Source: Pontederia crassipes
Taxonomy: Eukaryota > Streptophyta > Magnoliopsida > Commelinales > Pontederiaceae
NCBI GenBank assembly: GCA_030549335.1
Contig: CM060191.1
Coordinates: 1,183,001 to 1,247,000, forward strand
DNA: 64,000 nt
Direction of reading: 5' to 3'
Each line of letters starts with the position of its first letter. Within the stretch, counting starts at the first letter, position 1. This document shows positions 48,601 through 58,745 of this stretch, one piece after another. The notes below the pieces were generated by a model. The model saw only the letters and a list, made by a program, of their open reading frames with translations, ran no database searches and was not told the DNA's origin. The position numbers and the translations under genes are program-made.

Positions 48601-51600
48601 ACATGAAAGTCATTGTGGTAGGACCTGGACTCCCATGAAAGATCCCAACCATAGAGAAGAAAATCTCCTGCCATAGGCTGTCCTCAAACCTTATGATCTG
48701 GTCCACCACTAGGCAAGGAGTGCCTAGTTGGTGGTGGTGGTCTCAAACGCTCGGACCGCCCTATGAGGTGGGCTTACAAATGCTATGACATGCAACCAAA
48801 TGGATCCACTGGGCAGAGGGATGATAAAAAGTTTAAATTGAGCCGTAGGAGAAAGTTAGGTATGGTTTGGACTTGATTCCAATGCGGTTCTGTGTTTGAT
48901 GGATTTAGGTGTTGACTGGGTGGGACCGTGGTTCAGTAGGGTTTGGTTCCGTCTATTATCAGGCTCGGGTACGGTAGGGGTATGCTGGTGAAAGGGAATT
49001 TGAATTAAAGGCGGGGATGGATGGGTACAATTCGCACGTGCTCCCCTCATGTGCGTTGATGGCGCAGTGCCTCCAACTCGCGAGGGGGTGCAGGTGGTCA
49101 GTCAGCGACGATGTTGGCCTAAGATGTTGTGGAACCAGCACATCTTAACCATAGGTTGAACCTGTTAGTGCCCGCTTGTAAGACGACCAATGATGGGAGG
49201 CGGCCTTCTGAGTGTAGTTCGACTTCAACAGGGAAAGCAGACAAGTCTGGCGATCCGATCGTCGGTGAGGAGATGGATGTTCCTGAGGGACCGCACCACG
49301 GCCGCCACGACCTCTGACCACAAGAGATGCAGAGGAAGACTCGAAATCTTGATCGTACACCTATCCGCCGGAGGCGCTGTAGCTACTCCATCCTCCTTTC
49401 TCCTGTGGTGCGTCCTCCCGGCGGTATTAGGGGTGGCGTGGTCAGCAACGTGTCCTGTTTCGAAGATTCCGGAACAAGGAGCCAGAGCGTCGGTGATACC
49501 CAGTTGAGATGGAATTGTGGGATGACCCCCACTTCAGTGATGATTGCCATCCGGAGGATGGCCAGGTTTGACAGTGTGCCGTCGACATTGCCAACAATGC
49601 AACTGCGGAATCCAGTTTCCGTCGCCATCCTGCCTCTCGGCTCGCCGGACCTCTCCCCACCTCTGTCGACGTTGAGATCCGCCCAGGTTGCGTCCTCCCT
49701 GCATCCGTTATCCTCTGTGCCGGCCCCGATAGCTTTACTCTCCAGCTACAGCCCTCTGTCTGCTCTACATCCTGAGCAGAGGTGGTCGCCGACGGACAAT
49801 CTCGATCGTCGCAGGCGCTGGCAGACCAGGGCCAGACTGGCCTGACCAATCACGTTGGGGCAGCAGGTGAGAATCGTACTGCAATTCAAATTTTGAATCC
49901 GCTTCCAAAAACCCTCTTCTGCCAACCGCACCCTTCTCCTGAATTTGGCTCGCGAGTTGGCTCAATCCCTTCCCAACTTGAACTTGAACTCAGCCGCTCC
50001 ATAAGTCCTGTCCACTCCTTGAACCCAGCTCCAACATTTGCCAAGGCTGAATCCACCCAGTCCGATCGCCGCACTTACGGTTCTCACCGCCCCCGGCAGC
50101 TCCTCCCCTCTGCTATCAGTGTCGTCGACCTGCACAGGCTGTCACGCTGCCACCGCCAACTGGACAGCAGTCGCCCGCGCAGTCGTCATCGCAACCGCTG
50201 CCCCAGCAGCCCATTGGTGACGCTCCGCGGATTGGGTCGGTTTCGCTTCATGCTGATGTCGACACCGATGGGGAACACAGGGTGGATGAGAGGTATGGCC
50301 TTTCTGCGGAAGCTACCGGCCTACGCCATACTCGCCGACGGGTACCGGTAAGGGGCGCGTGGCCTTACATCGTCCGCTACAGCGCCTGCCCGCCTACCCT
50401 AGGAACAGTCACAAGAAGCGTCCGACACTTTCATCATCGGAGGGACAGCAGCAGCCCACACAGCCGTCGTCACCGCCGCCGCCAACTAGGTAGGAGTCGC
50501 TCGCACAATCATCGTTGTCACCGCCCCAGCAACCTGTGGTGGGGGATGCTCCGTTGACCAAGCTGGACTTGCTGGTCACCGATGACGGGTATGAGGATGT
50601 GCGCCTCCTCGCAAGATGGTCAGATGAGGAGTTCTGCTTGGTTGCGGGTGCCCCCGGCCTCCGTCACACACGTCGGCGGCCTCGGGCAAGAGGAATGGCC
50701 CTAGAACAGGGGGATGGTAATCACTTGGAAGATACGGGACCGGCCTCGGGGTGCGGATGAGTGGTTGATCAATGTGCCTGATGACTACCTGGAGCTCCAG
50801 CAATTTCTTACCATCAGAAGTCCGTTATTGGAGAATGTGTGGAGGTCACTTCGTGTTCGGCCACATCAGAGATCGAGGTGGAAGACATCATTGGCGACAT
50901 TTTAATTGGTACCCTGGCCATTTTGGCATCAGTACCGCTTTTGTGTGGGGAGAGATGTCTAGTTGAGCATTTTTGTACACCGCATCTTCTTTTTGTTGGG
51001 GATCGGGGTTTTGGCTTGACGAGATATGTTCCATTCTGTCGCTGCTCTCCCTTTGAGAACATACTTTTGTACATGACTTTCATTCCACAGTTATAGTTAT
51101 ATATAGCTGGATGACGACCACAACTCTGGTGAGTGGTCATCCTTTTTCTCAAAAAAAAAAAAAAACTGCGAAGAAACTCCACCCCCTGCTGAACTGCGGG
51201 CTACAATGGAATGTCAACAGTGGGGGTGGAAGTCGTCTTCTCCAGTTCAGGCGGAGGCGTGACCTCAGTTCTGGAGTGAGTCACACGTGCCCTACATGCT
51301 TGACAGTGCCCCTTCCTGCCACAGCGAGGGTGGCGAACGTGTGCCGAGCATGTACACGCTAGGTGGCCCTCCACTAGGCATCGAAAGCAAACACCGAACA
51401 GTCGGTGCTTGCGTCCTGTCCACCCATGGATCTGCACCACTAATCTGCACCACCGAACAGTTCCCGGTTCTGCGAACCTCCTCCCTCCCCCTGCTATCCA
51501 GGCTGCAATGACCACCATTACCTTACCTTGGTCGCCGGAGATCCAACGAGGGGGTAGACATCCTTAGCGGCTGCGTCGTCGGCGAGATCAGTGGCGTCCC

Positions 51601-54600
51601 CCAGAGTCGGCGGCTCTTCGCTTGGCAGTTATCGCCGGAGTTGGCGTCTCACCTCCGTTTCATCTTAGCCGAATCTCCTCCTCCCTGTGGCTGCTCATCC
51701 CTGGGGCTGCACAGCAACACGATCATCTCTTGGCGACTCCAACCGCTGTGTCGCCGAGCACCATGGTCCGGTGGCGCTCCTGGAAAGCAGAAGATGGTGC
51801 AGCAAGGGCGCCACAGGGGATCCGCCGGTCGATGGACATTCAGGGGCTGCCTCTCCATCTCCAGCGGCCGGAGATCGCCCAGGCAGTGGTGCAACAACTG
51901 GGAAACCCCATCTCCATCGCCCTTTCGGCACTGGGTTCGTCGGATCTGTCCATCACCTCCGGGGAGGTTGACCTGCGCCCAGGAATCAGCCTTCCGGCAT
52001 CACTGTTTCTCAGCATAGGCGCTGATAACTTTGTCATCCAGGTGCGGTACTCCGAGGGGTCTGCTTCATGGGCTGAGGTGCTCGCCGGTCGCCCGCCGTC
52101 GTCGCCTCAATTGTCAGCAGTCCGGTCAATGCTTGGCCAAACACAGCAGATGCGAATGTCACGTGACAGCGTTGAAGACCAACACCTCGAGAACCCAGCT
52201 TTCCGAACCTGTGAACCCAACGCACACCCTGATCAGTCCTAGCCAAAACCGCTCAACTTGCAACAACCCATCATCACTGCTCCACCATACACTCCCTTCC
52301 CGGCCATCTCCACCATGCTTGCAATTTCCCCTCCACCATAGCAGCCACACCACACCAGACATGCAGTGACCGCCCCCACACCCCCGCCGTCATGCGTGGT
52401 GAATTCCAGCCACGCTGATGACCGGATACCACCGAAGCTACATCAGGTCGCCACACTTCCCTCCAGCCAGTTTCACCTCAATCCCCCGACCTTGGCCAGA
52501 CATCTTCAGCCTCACTACGATTCTCACCACTAGTGCTCACTGGCATCCCAATGGTCATCTCCCTTACGGCCACACCCACCAGTGATGCAATCACAACTTC
52601 CCCCCTCTACTACCAGCGCCGTAAGGTCGCACAGTCAGTCACGCCGCCACCGCCAGCGGATCAGCAACCATCATTGCCGCCGCACCAGCAACCTGTGGAA
52701 GGGGCATCACAGACCGGGTCAGTTCCGCCGGACGCCGACGTTGGCGCTGATGGAGTTCACAGGGCAGACGAGGTGTCTAGCCGCGGTGCGGCAATTACCG
52801 GCCTCCTTTGCACCCGCCGGAGGGCACTAGCAAGAGGCGTGGCCTTGCACTGGCCCCTACAGCGCATGCTCACCCACCCTAGGGGCAACCACAAGAAACG
52901 TCTGGCATCGTCACCATCAGAGGGACAGCAGTCGCCCACGCATTCTTCATCGCTGCTGCAGTCAGTGAGTCAACAGCTGTCCATACAGCCATCGATACCG
53001 CTGCCCCAGCTGCCCGTGGATGGGGGTGCGCCGCCTGACTCGCTGGCTACTGTTGACAGGGACGATGGGGAGTGCCTCCACGCTGGGTGGTCGGATGAGG
53101 AGATTCGCCTAGTTGCGGAGGCTGCCGGCGTCCGCCACACACGTCGGCGCCCCCGGGAAAGAGGAGAGGCCTCTCAGCATGGGGATGCTAAACCCACGGA
53201 GGGTGGAGGTTGAGTGAACGGAGCACCCGATGATTTCTTTTTGGGTCTCCAGGGATTCCTCATCACCGGAAGGGTGTTTTCATAAGTGACTCGAAAGATG
53301 TGCGGCGACCATTTCTGCGTTCAGCACAACAGTGATCGAGTTGGAGGACGCCATTGGTGATCACTTTTGGATGGGGAGAAAGGCTTGGTGAATCTTGTGG
53401 TATTCTTTTGTTTTGTGTGTGGGGAGTGAGGCCTGGTGAACTTTTTGGCACTTCTTTGTTTTGTGATTGGGGAGAGAGGCCTGGTGAATCCTTTGTACTC
53501 AGCATCATTTTGGGGGGTCGGGGTTGGGGCTGAACGAGATATTTTCCTTTTGTTGATGCTCTCCCTTTGTGAGCCTACACTTGTAAAAGTTTCCCATTCC
53601 ATAGTTATATACATTTGGATGACAACCACACTCCTGGTGGTCATCCTTTTTCTTCTCAAAAAAAAAGAGGAGAAAGCCCTTTTTTATCAACTGTATTGCA
53701 TTTCATATTGTGATCTGTTTTTTTTTTGTTGTCTGATTGCAGTGGTACATATCTTTTACCTATAAAAGAATACAGTTTTGCATATCTTTGCAAAGGGTAC
53801 TTTCTTCACAAATAAGCTTCATTCTTTACAGAGCTTAGAATCTCAAATGCAATTTCCATTCCATAATTAATTATTCTTTTTCTTATTCCTAGTCCTTGGT
53901 TGTTGCTGAGACCTTTAACTCACCTATGTTTGCCTTATGTGGAGTTTGATATGATTTTCATACAAGCACACATCCATCTCATTTAAAACAAGTACATATT
54001 TTTCTTATTTGCTTGACCTTGTAGGTAACGCTTCTATGTCAATGTGGACTGGACGTAACTAGTCAGAACACGTCACCAATGACAGTTAGCACCATTAAGG
54101 TTAGGATGTGCTGTTCATTGGCTTATTTTATTAGGAAAAAATTATGTGCCGCTATAAATTATTTATTTTTCCTTTTTCAGTCATTGATTGGGCACTTTGA
54201 TTTGGATCCGAACCGCATCTTTGACATTGTAAGTTTCTTTCTTCTTAATAATGTAGTATTTTCCTTTAAACAAATAAAATACTTTCTGGTTGGCAACCAC
54301 AAATCCTGGTTGTCATCCTTTTCCATGTAAAATAAATATTTTCTGAATTTCTTTATGATATGTATTTGCTATTATTCTGTTGGCTTTACCTTTTAATACT
54401 GTAGTGTATATGATCTGTGTCCTCTTTCCACAGGCCACAACCATCTTTTTCCACTTTTAGATTAATGAACTATATGCATATTTCTTTCTGCCACATTAAG
54501 CTCGGCACTTTTTGTTGACTTCTTAAGGTGCTGGAATGCTTTGAACTCTATTCTGACAACAACATCTTCTGCAACCTTATACCTCTTTTTCCCAAGGTAG

Positions 54601-56885
54601 AATTGATTTCAATAAAATGTTCTTTTTTGTTTGATTCTTTATGAGTAATGTTTTTTGGTTGTAATGCTTCTACAGTCAAATGCTGCACATATTCTAGGAT
54701 TTAAGTTCCAGTATTACCAACGGATGGAAGTAAATATTTCTGTTCCACCTGGACTCTATCGGCTGACTGCTCTTCTTGTGAAGTCTGAGTTTGTAGATCT
54801 CGATAGTATGTGAGTTCTTAAAATTACCAGAACCTAGTAAAATGCGTTTAGCCATGTTATTTACTTTTTGTGGGAAGATTGTCTTGCTGAAACTATTTAT
54901 GAGTGCATTTCTTTTAGTGTATGTTGAACATTCCTGTTGCTGAGTTTGGCACTTGTTTGAAAATGCTAAAGTTTTCCACGCAGGCAATTGTTGATTTGTC
55001 CTTTCTGTAATTACCTCAAGTTCATTCTGTAGTCTTAACACGTTTTATATGTTGTCTCATTTTTTTGGAGGGATTTATTTGTCTCGCTGACTGAATCAGA
55101 AAAGTAAATCATCAACGCCTTCTAACTGACACAAAAAGTTCTGGTTGTGCTGATCTGTTGCGTAACTATTTGCAGAATACTCTCTATAATGCTTGAACTG
55201 ATGCCATGTGCTGGGTTCTTGTGGGTTTTTTTGCTTTGAGTCCTTGAAGATTCATATATCAGCAGAATATCTGATTACTGAAAGCACATAAAAATATTGA
55301 AGTTGTTTTCTAAGAAACAACAATGAGGAGAAAGCACACAATACATCCAGCAGATCATTTTCCTATCCTGCTTCTGGAGGGTAATATTCTGGTGGCATTA
55401 TTTTCCTGATGCTTCATGTTTTCCCGGGAGATTTTTATCCCCAGGAGCTGATTGATAAGTTGATCATTGGCTAAGGTTGATGTTTAACTTTAAGGTATTT
55501 CTTCTATCTACGAAAAACTTGAGCTAAGTTGATGGGAAAAAACAATGAGATTGTCTGCTCTGGCTGAAGTTGAAATGATTCTTGTGAGTCTTTCTACAGA
55601 TACTTGGCTGAGTTTTTGTACAGATACTTGGCTGCCAGTAGGTAGATATCATGACATGGTGATGGTTACTTGTTATGCTAGTAAAAAAAAAGTAAGGGGA
55701 GCAAATCCTTTAAAATATAGGATGGAGCATCTTGTCTGTTACAAATTCTACTCAGGCTGTCAAGTAGTCTAGTCTTCAATATCATTCCATTTATTGATAT
55801 GAATTTGCAATTGCTGAAAGGATAATCTTTTGCGGAGTGCATTCTAGGGTCTAGAATGACATTGACAAGAGTTATGTTGGTCATTTGTTGGCATGACTTC
55901 GCCAAGAACAACCGACGACATTCCAAAGTAGATAAAAGAAGTGGAAAAGGAGCTGGTTCAAGACCTCATGATAGTTTAGGTTCATGTCTGTAAAAAAAAA
56001 TCTGATATGAGCCTCAACTTTAATGAGTGCCCCTGGAACAAAGAAAAATGTAAGAAGGCCATGAAAGATGGATAAAAAAAAGAATGGATGAGGGTGAGGA
56101 GAAAAGATAAGAGAACAAATTTTGAATTAGGAAATGAATGAATTTCTGGATCATCAGTGGCATCCTTTCTGCCCATCCCTTCCTATGATGTGGGTGTATT
56201 GTCTTTGGATTAATCTTGTCATTCAGATACAAGTCACGTGACATGGCTGAAATTGAGCTTCTCCAAATTGTTATTTCTAGCTGATATCAGTGTAGTAGGC
56301 GGCAGAATTAGCTCTAGAGCTCTGAAGGAAAGTTGTAGATCTTTATTTCAGTTTTTCTTGGTATCTTGAATCGTCTCAATCTGATGTGTGGGACTAGAGT
56401 TATGCCTGGATTAGCGAGTACTCAAGCTGGAAAACTTGGCCAACGAGAATTGACTTTGCTTGCTTCTTCAGCTTCTTTTGAGTTTGTCCTTGGGCTTTTG
56501 TCTTCATCTTCTCTTCTCCTCCTCGGACCAAAGTGGGCTTAACCCGAGTTGAAGCTATCATCTTATCTGCACGATCCTAGATTCTCCTTTCCAGTCGCAA
56601 AACAAGGATGTGATTATATTGCAGTTACATACTGTTCAATGAAACTTGTTATATGTCATATTCTTATACCTTTAAGGCTTCTGCTGTACCTTCTGACAGG
56701 CCTTTTATTTTGGTTAAATGTTATGCCATTTTCATGCCATGCCACATATGGTTAACTTTGTTATGAAGGGTTGCAAGCCATCTTACTTGACTTTTTACTT
56801 GTATTCCAGATATACACACCTACTGCCCAAGGATGATGAGGCATTCGAACATTATGATGCATTTGTTGCAAAGCGTTTTGATGAG
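36667..56885 (+). CDS. THO2: THO2 (THO complex subunit 2), N-terminal part, exons 1-11, about 305 aa
   Basis: THO2 is the large scaffold of the nuclear THO/TREX complex, which couples transcription to mRNA export and small-RNA pathways. Exons: 36667-36804, 36906-37034, 38118-38159, 44033-44092, 44232-44294, 44635-44715, 54025-54099, 54181-54228, 54528-54596, 54676-54809, 56810-56885. All have GT/AG borders and compatible phases. The order matches plant THO2: [153 protein letters not shown] and [10 protein letters not shown]. The start matches the family. Plant THO2 is about 1,800 aa, so five sixths lies beyond 64000; the next exon (after KRFDE) was not found in the window. Introns 3, 6 and 11 are full of LINEs. 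Confidence 0.92.
38350..38460 (-). mobile_element. L1 3'-end scrap in THO2 intron 3
   Basis: On + , ccttttttatgaaggagaaa ggatgactactgagc and gtggtcatcc match the reverse complement of L1 tails in this window. About 100 bp remain and there is no coding sequence. Confidence 0.45.
38988..39065 (-). mobile_element. L1 3'-end scrap, second 3'-end type
   Basis: On + , tttttgaaacgggaaaaggc gaccagcaaggtggtagtcg matches the tails at 57128 and 40040. Only the terminal part is left. Confidence 0.5.
39248..39920 (-). mobile_element. L1 3' fragment in THO2 intron 3, interrupted by an RTE derivative
   Basis: On - , 39915-39600 encodes [19 protein letters not shown] followed by the ORF2 C-terminus, aligned with VDVGHLFFGCSISQQVWSR of the copy at 58690-64000. 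The 3' UTR and reverse-complemented poly-A start (39248-39300) continue it. A 175-bp RTE-derived element splits the UTR at 39341-39515 within a TA-rich microsatellite that the intact copy also has in part. Confidence 0.75.
39341..39515 (-). mobile_element. 175-bp RTE end-fusion derivative (5' end joined to 3' end)
   Basis: Read on - , the first about 110 bp match the 5' end of the RTE at 44987-48153 (from aactccgcctat to catggatcaacgaat). The last about 65 bp match its 3' end (from tggcgtcgtatgatccatgt to the TTG repeats). Everything between, about 3 kb, is missing. It is flanked by TA repeats on both sides, so an exact duplication cannot be seen. It has no coding capacity and would depend on RTE enzymes. 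Confidence 0.8.
40030..41620 (-). mobile_element. ORF1-only L1 derivative in THO2 intron 3
   Basis: On - the order is: ORF1 core with [13 protein letters not shown] and then [17 protein letters not shown] (41620-41240); a GC-rich part with a C run (40853-40864 as G on +); the ORF1 C-terminal motif [14 protein letters not shown] (about 40420-40380); then directly the 3' tail of the second type and a T run (40030-40045). No endonuclease or reverse transcriptase lies between ORF1 and the tail. Frames carry several stops. Confidence 0.65.
41803..42010. repeat. Tandem duplication, 104-bp period, in THO2 intron 3
   Basis: A unit starting aaagaaagacatgaattatc and ending ttttcatgcac occurs at 41803 and again at 41907. 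The copies differ at only a few positions, so the duplication is fairly recent. Confidence 0.9.
42497..43375. mobile_element. hAT-like TIR element with perfect 8-bp duplication and GC-rich cargo
   Basis: The left end caatgttgtaaaaatcgcgt and right end (reverse complement caatgttgtcaaactcgtaa) are imperfect inverted repeats. ccaagcag flanks both sides exactly (42489-42496 and 43376-43383). No transposase frame is present. The interior 42620-43000 is GC- and CpG-rich, unlike the rest, with a 98-codon open frame of no recognised family. It may be captured genomic DNA. The element lies in THO2 intron 3. Confidence 0.8.
42901..42993. repeat. Three 31-bp tandem repeats with a palindromic core
   Basis: Units at 42901, 42932 and 42963 each contain ctgctcaygagcag, a near-perfect inverted repeat, followed by gagckccgagg. 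The units abut directly. The array is inside the hAT-like element. Confidence 0.9.
44949..48153 (+). mobile_element. RTE-clade LINE, nearly full length, with 22-bp target-site duplication
   Basis: tggttgatttatatttcttc ct is repeated exactly at 44949-44970 and 48132-48153. The element runs from about 44987 (actccgcctatattttatag) to a TTG-repeat 3' tail at about 48134. Between the left duplication and the element sits an exact inverted copy of 16 bases of the target (44971-44986). RTE-type 3' ends typically finish in short TTG-like repeats. It lies in THO2 intron 6, in the same orientation as the gene. Confidence 0.92.
45081..48109 (+). pseudogene. RTE endonuclease-reverse transcriptase, one frameshift and three in-frame stops
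   Basis: The endonuclease has [34 protein letters not shown] and [11 protein letters not shown]. The reverse transcriptase has [52 protein letters not shown] and [10 protein letters not shown], then a C-terminus with [14 protein letters not shown] and [11 protein letters not shown] frame change occurs near 45531-45545. In-frame stops are TGA 46721-46723 (probably Trp), TAA 47246-47248 (probably Gln) and TAA 48020-48022; the natural stop is TAG 48107-48109. All catalytic motifs are still readable, so decay is mild and insertion fairly recent. The 45069 ATG is an alternative start. Confidence 0.9.
48220..49590 (-). mobile_element. Internally deleted L1, head-to-head with the next copy
   Basis: On - from 49590: [19 protein letters not shown] (ORF1), [37 protein letters not shown], then the ORF1 C-terminal spacer PLIQIPFHQ (about 49000). 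From about 48840 the sequence jumps to ORF2 downstream of the reverse transcriptase and runs to about 48220 ([10 protein letters not shown] region). Endonuclease and reverse transcriptase are absent, and so is the 3' tail. Many stops. Confidence 0.6.
49590..51165 (+). mobile_element. ORF1-only L1 derivative, copy C
   Basis: On + : [19 protein letters not shown], then [20 protein letters not shown] (ORF1 core, 49600-49720), then the C-terminal motif [20 protein letters not shown] (50610-50670). Within 100 bases comes [17 protein letters not shown] and then the last part of ORF2 ([17 protein letters not shown]) and the tail ggtcatcctttttctc plus A run (51134-51165). The endonuclease and reverse transcriptase are missing. 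The junction is shared with the next copy. Confidence 0.7.
51166..53670 (+). mobile_element. ORF1-only L1 derivative, copy D, with inverted 5' segment
   Basis: 51518-51173 carries the ORF1 zinc knuckle on the - strand ([14 protein letters not shown]). From about 51525 the rest of ORF1 is on + : [55 protein letters not shown], and the C-terminal [20 protein letters not shown] ending at 53213. Then [18 protein letters not shown], matching copy C, and the 3' UTR with ggtggtcatcctttttcttc and an A run (53634-53670). No endonuclease or reverse transcriptase. The start abuts the A tail of copy C. Confidence 0.75.
51622..53213 (+). pseudogene. L1 ORF1 (gag-like) remnant of copy D
   Basis: Two long open frames (51622-52242 and 52533-53213) hold most of ORF1, separated by a frame change and stops. 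This protein family is an RNA-binding partner of ORF2 in plant L1s and normally carries a CCHC zinc knuckle N-terminal to the conserved core. Here the knuckle is on the opposite strand at 51200-51520. The Pro/Gln-rich middle and Arg-rich C-terminus are kept. Confidence 0.65.
54283..54332 (+). mobile_element. L1 3'-end scrap in THO2 intron 8
   Basis: ggttggcaaccacaaatcct ggttgtcatccttttcc matches the L1 tails in the window over about 45 bp. No coding sequence. Confidence 0.5.
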
Positions 56886-57127
56886 GTTTTCCTTCCTTAA
56901 CTATATATGTTTTACATTATGTCGCCTCTTACATACTCTGTTCTTTGTCAAATCTTTAATTTGGATACATTTTATTTTTTCTACAGAACATATAACAATT
57001 CCTATTTGGTATGACAACATTTATTTTATAAATGAATGAAAATTTGCAGATTTCACTTCTTCTTTTGCTCTGCAGTGAACTTTCCTTCTACCGCTGCTGC
57101 ACTTTCCTTTCTTTAAGAAAACAACCA

Positions 57128-58520
57128 CAAACATTTTTTGAAACGAGAGAGGACGATTAGCAAGATGGTAGTCGTGCAGAGGTTCCATTGAAATAATAAA
57201 AGGTTACAACATCTTTAAAACAAAGGCAAAAGAAAGGTTGAAAGATCAACTGGTACAAAAGGTGTTGCTACATTACAGATCTTCCTCCACTCTCCAAATA
57301 TTGCTTTCGCATGGTAACCGACATTCTCAGCACAAGCACGACCGCCCTGAAATATATTGTTATTCCTTTGTAACCAGATGGCCCAGAAATATGCTAGGGG
57401 ACGCACCCTCTGATGCCTGCATTTGTATACACGTCCCTGGAGGCCCCTGCACCTGTTGCGAAAAGATTGCCAGAAAACTGTCTCTAGGTTAGGGTCAATC
57501 CAGCTAATGTCCCCTCAGCCCAGACCTGCTAGCCAATTAGCACCCAAAAAACACTATCCTTATCCTCTTCCACACAATGGCACAACAAGTGTCAACACCA
57601 CTCACCCATCGAGATCTGCACACCCTCTGATCTCGAAATCAGTCTGCACGCAAGCCCCCCCATCAAGCGGAGAGTATTCCCAGATCGCCATTTCCAATCG
57701 TCCTCCATGGCAGTGGTAGGTGGACAAGTGGGCGATGTACCCCAACAGTGAAGCTAACTCTTCAAACCTTTGATCGGAGAGGTGTGTGGAGAAAGTTGGT
57801 ACTCAAGTGCCACCTCCATTACTGATTGAGATAGACCAGCATTTCGCCACCGTTGCATTTGTATTAGTCGCCAGCTGAAACAATCGAGGGAAGTCCATCG
57901 CGAGGGAGTTCAGAACCGACCAAATATCCCACCAGAAATAGAAGCTGGGTCCTCTGCCGAGAGTGGGTAAGAAGAATTGTCAGAACTTGGGGCATTATTT
58001 CTGTAAATGAAGTGCCACTCTCCACCACCTTGAGTCCCAATTTAGATTGGTCCCGCAGTAAAAAAAAAACAGAGGACCGCAGCTCATGTTTTGGCCCCAT
58101 AATTCAAACTACCCGTTTTGTGAGGAGGTCTGTATTCATCCGACGAAGGCTGAGAACGTGATGGCCGCTCTCCTCAGTTGGACAGCACACAACCTCAGAG
58201 GACACCATATGTGTACTGGGGCTGTCCATTAGAACTGGTCTGCCAAAGGAAACACATCCTTTCATGACCTGCCTTGGAATTCCCATAACTGCTCCTCTCA
58301 AAAAATTTTCAGAACTGCCATGAAATAAATTGGCAGTGTCGAGAGGACATGGCGAAGCAATATGAGACAGCTGCTGCGGGATAACAGCCTAGAACTCCAT
58401 CCTGTCAACTGCTGTGCCACCCTTCTGATCACACATTTAAACACCAAGTGCAGTGTTTGGTTTTGTTGCAGTCTTTGCTGCTTGCTAAACGAGTCATTTA
58501 GTTGTCCTATCTTCTGCATT
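57128..58520 (-). mobile_element. L1 ORF2 3' half in THO2 intron 11
   Basis: On - , 58450-58300 encodes QLTGWSSRLLSRSSCLILLR and LSTLPIYFMAVLKIF, the end of the reverse transcriptase. 57406-57215 encodes FWAIWLQRNNNIFQGG, the ORF2 C-terminus, followed by a second-type tail (57128-57200). Between them the zinc-finger region is heavily decayed. It is 5'-truncated and shows the same tail as 23786-24013. Confidence 0.65.
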
Positions 58521-58526
58521 CATACA

Positions 58527-58689
58527 CAATGTTGTTAAACTCTCGAATCAAACTCTTAAGAGTTTTGGTAACTAACATGAATCAAATCGGCATAAACTCT
58601 TAGATTTTGCATAAAAAATAATTTAAATTTTTTTGTAGAATCTTATAAACTCTTATAGAGTCTATACAATTTTACACGAGTTTATACGG
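58527..58689. mobile_element. Left part of a hAT-like TIR element, cut by an L1
   Basis: It begins caatgttgttaaactctcga, like the ends of the 42497-43375 element, followed by AT-rich sequence rich in actcttataga motifs. The other end is not present; an L1 tail starts at 58690, so the rest may lie beyond the L1 outside the window. Confidence 0.4.
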
Positions 58690-58745
58690 TTCTATACGAT
58701 TTTTTTTTTGAGAAAGGAAAGGATGACCACAAGAGTTTACGGTTG

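Noticed and set aside
48220-51165. Head-to-head L1 pieces as one twin-primed insertion
   Set aside because: The inverted piece (49590 down to about 49150) and the + piece (from 49590) overlap in ORF1 content, including the VEVE/VDVE region. Twin priming would give non-overlapping pieces, so these are two elements.
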